From Agelas oroides (taxonomy: Eukaryota; Porifera; Demospongiae; Agelasida; Agelasidae): a DNA stretch of 64,000 nt. Location: the NCBI GenBank assembly GCA_949130485.1, contig OX422195.1:6812566-6876565 (forward strand), in the 5' to 3' direction. A program made the position numbers and the translations under genes. Positions within the stretch are counted from its first letter, which is position 1. Each line of letters starts with the position of its first letter. The notes below the pieces were generated by a model. The model had not been told where the DNA came from, did not search any database, and worked only from the letters and a program-made list of their open reading frames with translations. Positions 56,486 to 64,000 of the stretch are shown in pieces.

Positions 56486-57533
56486 CTCTATTTTTCTGAG
56501 AATTATTTACACCAGTATTTCTAATTCATTTTTTCAAGAGAATTATGTAGACATGATCTTCCCTGTCACCTGCATGCACAGTCTAATGACTCACCATACA
56601 CATGCAAGAAAGCAATGGTTGCCTCAGTAAAGGACCCTATCTATAACCGTATGCCATGATACCTAGAGTTCAGAAAAGTGTCATGTAAAGAGAAGGGGTC
56701 CAGCTCAGCAAAGGCTCAAGCAGAAAACCTGCCTACATACATGTATATAGGGACCCAGGGTAATGTGCCAGGGGACAACATCAAGCTTGGTCTCATGCCC
56801 AGATCCCTTTCCAAAAGGGGTCTGGGCATGAGACTACATCGAGCTATTAGCAGATCAGTGAGGTCCTAGATCCTCCATGTGTCTCAATAATGAGGGAAGA
56901 AAAACCCATTATCATGGTGATGGCTGTCATGATGAATTCAGAAAGTGTAAAGAACGCACTCAACGTTGCCTAGCTATGAACCAACAGTATAATTTACAGT
57001 ACACAAGAACAAATTTTAGGGATGGCATGCCAAAAAGTATGCAAACAAGGTAAAGATGACATAAAAGTGAAGGTAAATATACAGAGTCCCATCCCTTCAT
57101 CTTTTTCACACCGGAGTAGACCTTTCAATTGCGCGCGCCCTTCTCCGTAGGTCTGTAATCTGGCCAGTGTTCCGGTGATTCCGTAGCCTCGTTCCCAGGC
57201 TCTCCCCGTGAGAGTCTTTCATGCAGTCGTAAACAAGTTCTGAGTTTACTATAGCTATATACGCTACAAGTTAATCATTACCAGCGAGTGCATGACGACG
57301 CTAGCTTGATCAACGGCACGACAAACTTCATTCTGTCTCTGTGAAGTGGACTAGTTCGAAATACTGGAGCTGAGTTACAATATCTGTGGTATAATTTGTA
57401 CATGTACCTGCAGACGATAATGGCTATAGCTCTAATTAGCACTTTAGAAGTTGTATGCAACAATGAGTGCTAGCTTACAAGCATCATGTTTGGTCAGTCA
57501 GTGTTGATAAGCAGTTGGTTGAGAAAGACAGTG
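56486..57533. other. Intergenic, no gene recognised
   Basis: GH31 3' flank. Contains a 49-bp palindrome (56788-56836) and a lone TAGCCTCG arm (tagcctcgttcccaggctct at 57185). No convincing coding sequence. Confidence 0.5.
56788..56836. mobile_element. 49-bp palindromic element with 9-bp target duplication
   Basis: tggtctcatgcccagatccc, then ggggtctgggcatgagacta. Direct repeats catcaagct (56779-56787) and catcgagct (56837-56845), 8 of 9 identical. Minimal member of the TAGTCTCG family. Confidence 0.75.
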
Positions 57534-57633
57534 AAAGTCAGGCCCATAGCCAGGATTTGTAGAAGGGGGGTTACCTGGAAATGTGATTTGTATGTATGCC
57601 TGCATAAGCATGCAAGACTAGGGGGGTCTGGGG
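57534..57633. repeat. Dispersed repeat fragment (3570 family)
   Basis: caggcccatagccaggattt, cataagcatgcaagactagg and ggggtctgggg match 3658-3760. Confidence 0.65.
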
Positions 57634-58663
57634 TAGACATGCGCACATTATGCCGGCATAATTTAAAGCACAATAGGCAGCTATTAGCATAAGGACAATC
57701 TTGAGCATAATGTAATGGGTAAGCGCAACGCGCTTACGTAATTATTTAACCTTTGAACCTAGTGAGAACTACTAAAGATTGCCCAACAATGCCCACGTGT
57801 AAAGTAACTATATACCGCTCACGCTAGGTACTAGGGTAGATGCAGGTATTATGAGTCAGAGGGTATTATGGGTTCACATGTAACTTTTACTCCAAAAATT
57901 TCCAAACTCGATGTCCGTTTAGAGTACATACGGGTGCCATTATATAGCAACTTTCCCATCAAAATGTGTTTACTCTGTAGTATTTTTCAAGGTTTGATGA
58001 TTTTAGGGATCCCAAACTATGAACCCTGAACAGTGTATGTTAACATTTATACCATGTTAGAATGGAAGGTGCTCTAGTGAAGAAAAATTACTATCAGCAC
58101 AAAGAGAGGTTATTAAATGCTAGGATACAGTTTGAACTCCAACTGAAAATGTTTCAATCAACAACGCACCAGGTGACTCATAATACCAGCAGTCGACTCA
58201 TAATACATGCAAGAGTGATTTTCATAGGCTCTTACTTTTAGAACCACTGCCTAGGAGGAAAAATACGAATTTTATTTTCTAAGTGGTACATTCTCAGGAG
58301 AAATGTTTCAAACCTTTAGATGGAACTGAAAAAATACATTACACTAATGAGTAGTCATTCAGTTTAGCTGTCTCATAATACCAGCATCTACCCTACTAGC
58401 ACGAGGATCGCAACGTCTGACTCTTGCAACAGCTCATATCAGAGCTCGGGTAGTGTGCCCAAGGAGGCGGAGTCCACATCTTCCGAGACGACTATATCAT
58501 TGCTGGACCGACTCAAGGCTCCTACGCGATCAGAACTGTCTCATAAACGCTGTGTACACATTGGGCATAATGGGGAAGATAACTGAGCATAATTGGTAAA
58601 ATTATCAGGAATAAAGGAATAGCATAATAGGATAGCAATGAAGCATAATGTGCGGGAGCCTAG
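57634..58663. repeat. Tandem repeat copy A (contains a 565-bp TIR element)
   Basis: tagacatgcgcacattatgc, taagcgcaacgcgcttacgt, caacagctcatatcagagct and attatcaggaataaaggaat match copy B (58684-60268) in order, about 90-95% by eye. Copy A is interrupted by 57832-58396. Reading from about 58440 gives a Ser-rich stretch followed by LLDRLKAPTRSELSHKR, which I associate loosely with N-termini of sponge and cnidarian transposase-like proteins. It is not an intact gene. Confidence 0.75.
57832..58396. mobile_element. 565-bp TIR element GTAGGGTAGATGC, copy 2
   Basis: Inverse of 54159-54722. Starts tagggtagatgcaggtatta and ends ccagcatctaccctac. Inserted in copy A of the tandem repeat. Confidence 0.85.
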
Positions 58664-59109
58664 TCTGGGGGTAGTCTCGCAAGTAGACATGCGCACATTA
58701 TGCTGGCATAATTTAAAGCACAATAGGCAGCTATTAGCACAATTTCGAGCATAATAGGTAAGCGCAACGCCCTTACGTCATTATTTAACCTTTGAACCTA
58801 GTAAGGAGTACGGATTGCACAACAATGCCCACGTCTGAGTCTTGCAACAGCTCATATCAGAGCTCGAGTAGTATGCCCAAGGAGACAGAGTCTACATCTT
58901 CTGAGTCGATTGTATTATTGCTGGACCGACTCCTGCTCCTACGCGATCAGAACTGTCCCGTAAGCGCTGTGTACACATTGGGCATAATGGGGAAGATAAC
59001 GGAGCATAATTGGTAAAATTATCAGGAATAAAGGAATAGCATGATAGGATAGCAATGAAGTAGTCTCGTGCCCAGACAACTTTTCGCGATCGCCGAGCGG
59101 GAAAGTAGT

Positions 59110-59863
59110 TAGCCTCGTTCCCAGGCCCTGCGCGTTCGTCGCTTGCAGTACGAAATTCGCGCAGAGGGCCTGGGCTGATGTATCCCGCAGCGCTTATCAA
59201 AGCTCTAATCCTATTGGTCAATATATTATACACATTTATATGCGCTTATGCGCCGTTGCCCTAACAACACCCTAAATTAACCCTAACCCAACCCTAATAA
59301 ACCCTAACCCAACCAATAAGATTCGAGCTTTGAAATGAGCTGCGGTACTATAGCCTGGGCTCGTTCATCACGTGATGTGTGCCGCAGCTTACGTCACGTC
59401 CATTCTACTGGAATCAATGATGTCATAGATGAGCTAGCGCCTTGTTTACCGTTGAAAGAGGCCCCCCGAGATCACAGTAATGGTTAGCGTGCAAACTTAC
59501 CTAAGTGTTAAAAGTCTCGGCAGCGGAAGAGCACAAGCTGCCATGCTTAGCTGGATAGTAGACGTATATATTCAGATACCTTGGCCACATCGTGTTACTA
59601 GGTCGAACCTGGATTTCGGCTCCTCGTCTTCTTCACCTCGAGTTTACTATTGTAGTCTATCGTACGCGCGTGACCTGTTTCAGGTTCTTCCAACTCCATT
59701 TATGGTTATCTGGGTACAACCAATGCTGCAACACGGCGCGGCCATATCTGGTGTGACGTAAAAACGCGTCCTGCGGCACACATCACGTGATGAACGAGCC
59801 CAGGCCCTCTGCGCGAATTTCGTACTGCAAGCGACGAACGCGCAGGGCCTGGGAACGAGGCTA
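59110..59863. mobile_element. TAGCCTCG element nested in 59061-60240
   Basis: Ends tagcctcgttcccaggccct and agggcctgggaacgaggcta, with gcgttcgtcgcttgcagtac / gtactgcaagcgacgaacgc. Perfect 9-bp direct repeats gaaagtagt at 59101-59109 and 59864-59872. Its left arm is itself split by 59177-59352. Confidence 0.9.
59177..59352. mobile_element. 176-bp element nested in 59110-59863, with telomere-like core
   Basis: Left gatgtatcccgcagcgctta, tcaaagctctaatcctattg pairs with right caataagattcgagctttga, gagctgcggtactata. The core has several ccctaaccc / ccctaa units, like (TTAGGG)n. Perfect 9-bp direct repeats gcctgggct at 59168-59176 and 59353-59361. Confidence 0.85.
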
Positions 59864-60264
59864 GAAAGTAGTCTGGTGAACTGCCTATACCGTTTTGGTT
59901 CCAATATTTTGAAATCACTATGACGTCACGTCAACTGGATTCTGAATTCAAAAGCGCTCTAGTAAACAGCGAACTCCTAGACAGCCTACTCGTGCTCCTT
60001 TCGATAGATACAATAGCCTAGTCTACACGCGGCAGCTAGGGTTGCCCGATCAATGTCCATTTCGCTAGTAGATCGTTGGCACGCAATGTGGAATGCAATC
60101 TTCGATGACGTCAAGCGTTAAATTAGAAAAGAACAATGCGCCAGCATTCCGGCGCACTTGAACGAAAATGGAATAGGCAGTTCACCAGACCCTTTTTTCC
60201 GGCGGGCGCGTGCGAAAAATGCGGTCTGGGAACGAGACTAGCAATGAAGCATAATGTGCGGGAG

Positions 60265-60378
60265 CCTACTCGCAAGCCAGACCCTTTCCGCGCAGCGCCG
60301 ATTGCTTTCAGTAAGCGTGCCGATACTGAAAGCGATCGGTGCTGTGGAACAGAAAGAGTCTGGCTTGCGAGACTAGTC
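60265..60378. repeat. TAGTCTCGCAAGCC palindrome
   Basis: ctcgcaagccagaccctttc on the left and agagtctggcttgcgagact on the right, with a smaller ccgattgctttcagtaagcg / ctgaaagcgatcgg hairpin inside. Family TAGTCTCG. Confidence 0.7.
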
Positions 60379-60880
60379 TGGGGGAATGCCCCCCACAGGA
60401 AATTTTTAGAAATTAGATGCTCTGAGATTGCTTCTGAGGCCATTTTGGGACAGAAACAGAGCCGCGTGGCTCGCGGAGTATTGCTTCCAATTTTTGGCTG
60501 TCCATGTATGCATTTGCTAGGCCAGCTGACTTCGAATTTCCACGAGAGAAGGTATTAAGGTTGGCAGGACAGCAGGTGGGGTGAAGGACAATGCTTGAAC
60601 ACCTGAACTAGCGATTTATGCATGTATTTACACGCATGTCCTTTCATCTCAGCGGCATAAACAGCTTACGCACGAGTTCCGCACTGGTCCTCCATGAACA
60701 AACTCACATAGCTGCAACCAGACTCGTTTGAACAGCGGTGATTCTCAATAGCAGCGAGACTAGTGGACCACTTTCAAATGGTAGGACACTTAGTTAAGCG
60801 GTGTATATAAAATCTTTTGGAGGTCAACAGGGGGGTTCGAGCGAGCCCCCTCGAACCCTCCCTGCCTATGGGCCTGAAAG
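60378..60880. repeat. Dispersed repeat (3570-5060 family)
   Basis: attagatgctctgagattgc, ctaggccagctgacttcgaa, tttcatctcagcggcataaa, gagttccgcactggtcctcc and ctgcctatgggcctgaaa correspond in order to blocks between 3785 and 5070. The copy ends about 80 bp before the Reeler gene ATG. Confidence 0.65.
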
Positions 60881-60962
60881 TAATGTGCATTTTATTTTAT
60901 GTACCCCCCGTATTATTCATACGCAGAGATAATACTGACACACAAGCAGAATACTGACGGCC

Positions 60963-63498
<2,536 letters not shown>

Positions 63499-64000
63499 GT
63501 AAGCCTAGGATTATATAGTTATACAGCCCGTGGGCATACCATGTTTAGCCAATGGCTGTAATGCTCCAGCTATTCATGGGTTCATCAGCAAGGTTGCCGC
63601 AGGTATCTTAGTCCATTGTGATGTCAGGAAGACAGGAACTGGGTTGCATGGAAGCACATGGCTGCATGAACTGCTACAGAAATGTGACAAGAACAGAACT
63701 GGTATATAGACCACTGTACCTGGTGAAAGCCATGTGTAAAGCAAGGGGGAGAGGGGATGTACAAGCAGAACTTGGAAAACCTACTTAGCCTTTCTTTGCC
63801 TTCTAAGTGTTCAGCAGTATACTAAAGTAGTTATCCATGGGTGCAAAGTTTGTTGTCTCAATTCTTCATTGAATATCTTTCCTTGGACCTAACCACTTAG
63901 CTACATGGCAACAAGTGAAACATTTCTTGACTCAGTTCCAAGCCATGTACAATTATGCATAAGTAGCTGTAATGTATTTTGAAAATTAATCTCTTGCAAA
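63499..64000. other. No exon recognised; continuation of the Reeler gene expected
   Basis: After the donor ttg|gtaagc at 63498 I find no further in-phase exon with family similarity. The next exon probably lies beyond the window. Confidence 0.4.

Larger units (their letters stand above)
59061..60240. mobile_element. TAGTCTCG element, outermost of three nested elements
   Basis: Ends tagtctcgtgcccagac and gtctgggaacgagacta. Perfect 9-bp direct repeats gcaatgaag at 59052-59060 and 60241-60249. The paralogous empty site at 58635-58643 has gcaatgaag once. The inner left arm continues after the nested insertion (gtctggtgaactgcctatac, 59871) and pairs with taggcagttcaccagaccc (about 60175-60193). 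No transposase recognised. Confidence 0.9.
58684..60268. repeat. Tandem repeat copy B (interrupted by the 59061-60240 element)
   Basis: Same sequence as copy A, here with a frame from 58792 to 59016 (a Ser-rich start, then IVLLLDRLLLLRDQN). The copy resumes after the insertion at 60241 (gcaatgaagcataatgtgcg), which matches 58635-58654 of copy A. Confidence 0.75.

Overview
The window reads as nuclear DNA of an early-branching marine invertebrate, most likely a sponge. The basis is genes split into many short GT-AG exons, a family of class C (GABA-B-type) receptors, an animal-type CTF18 clamp loader and a secreted Reeler-domain protein, all in DNA full of short inverted-repeat transposons and microsatellites. 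The sponge assignment is inference. Exon joins were made by hand from splice motifs, reading phase and family similarity.

Layout. (1) 1-2953: no gene recognised, two short inverted-repeat elements and a TA microsatellite. (2) 2960-3250 (-): first exon of a GABA-B-like receptor that must continue beyond the left edge. (3) 3300-7390: dispersed repeats, two LINE fragments and a long-TIR element. (4) 7393-25604 (+): a GABA-B-like receptor with 16 exons found and one short exon not found; its introns carry a 2.9-kb satellite and several MITEs, and its last exon holds a coding minisatellite. (5) 25901-40340 (-): a complete 25-exon CHTF18 (CTF18) gene, tail to tail with the receptor (296 bp between stop codons). 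(6) 40341-40621: short divergent promoter region. (7) 40622-56485 (+): a 13-exon secreted GH31 glycosidase whose last intron contains a Ty3/gypsy element with identical 85-bp LTRs. (8) 56486-60962: stacked, nested repeats. (9) 60963-63498 and beyond (+): 5' part of a Reeler-domain protein gene.

The genes are unrelated in function: extracellular signal reception, PCNA loading at the replication fork, carbohydrate hydrolysis and a secreted or surface adhesion-type protein. There is no operon-like system.

The most unusual content is mobile DNA. A superfamily of palindromic elements with termini TAGCCTCG/TAGTCTCG makes 9-bp target duplications, is nested up to three deep at 59052-60249, and is reduced to a 24-bp palindrome at 62220. 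Other notable items are a very short-LTR gypsy copy that is recent yet defective, a GC-rich bacterial-looking coding scrap between 33-bp direct repeats, and microsatellites that themselves serve as 3' splice-site tracts in several genes.
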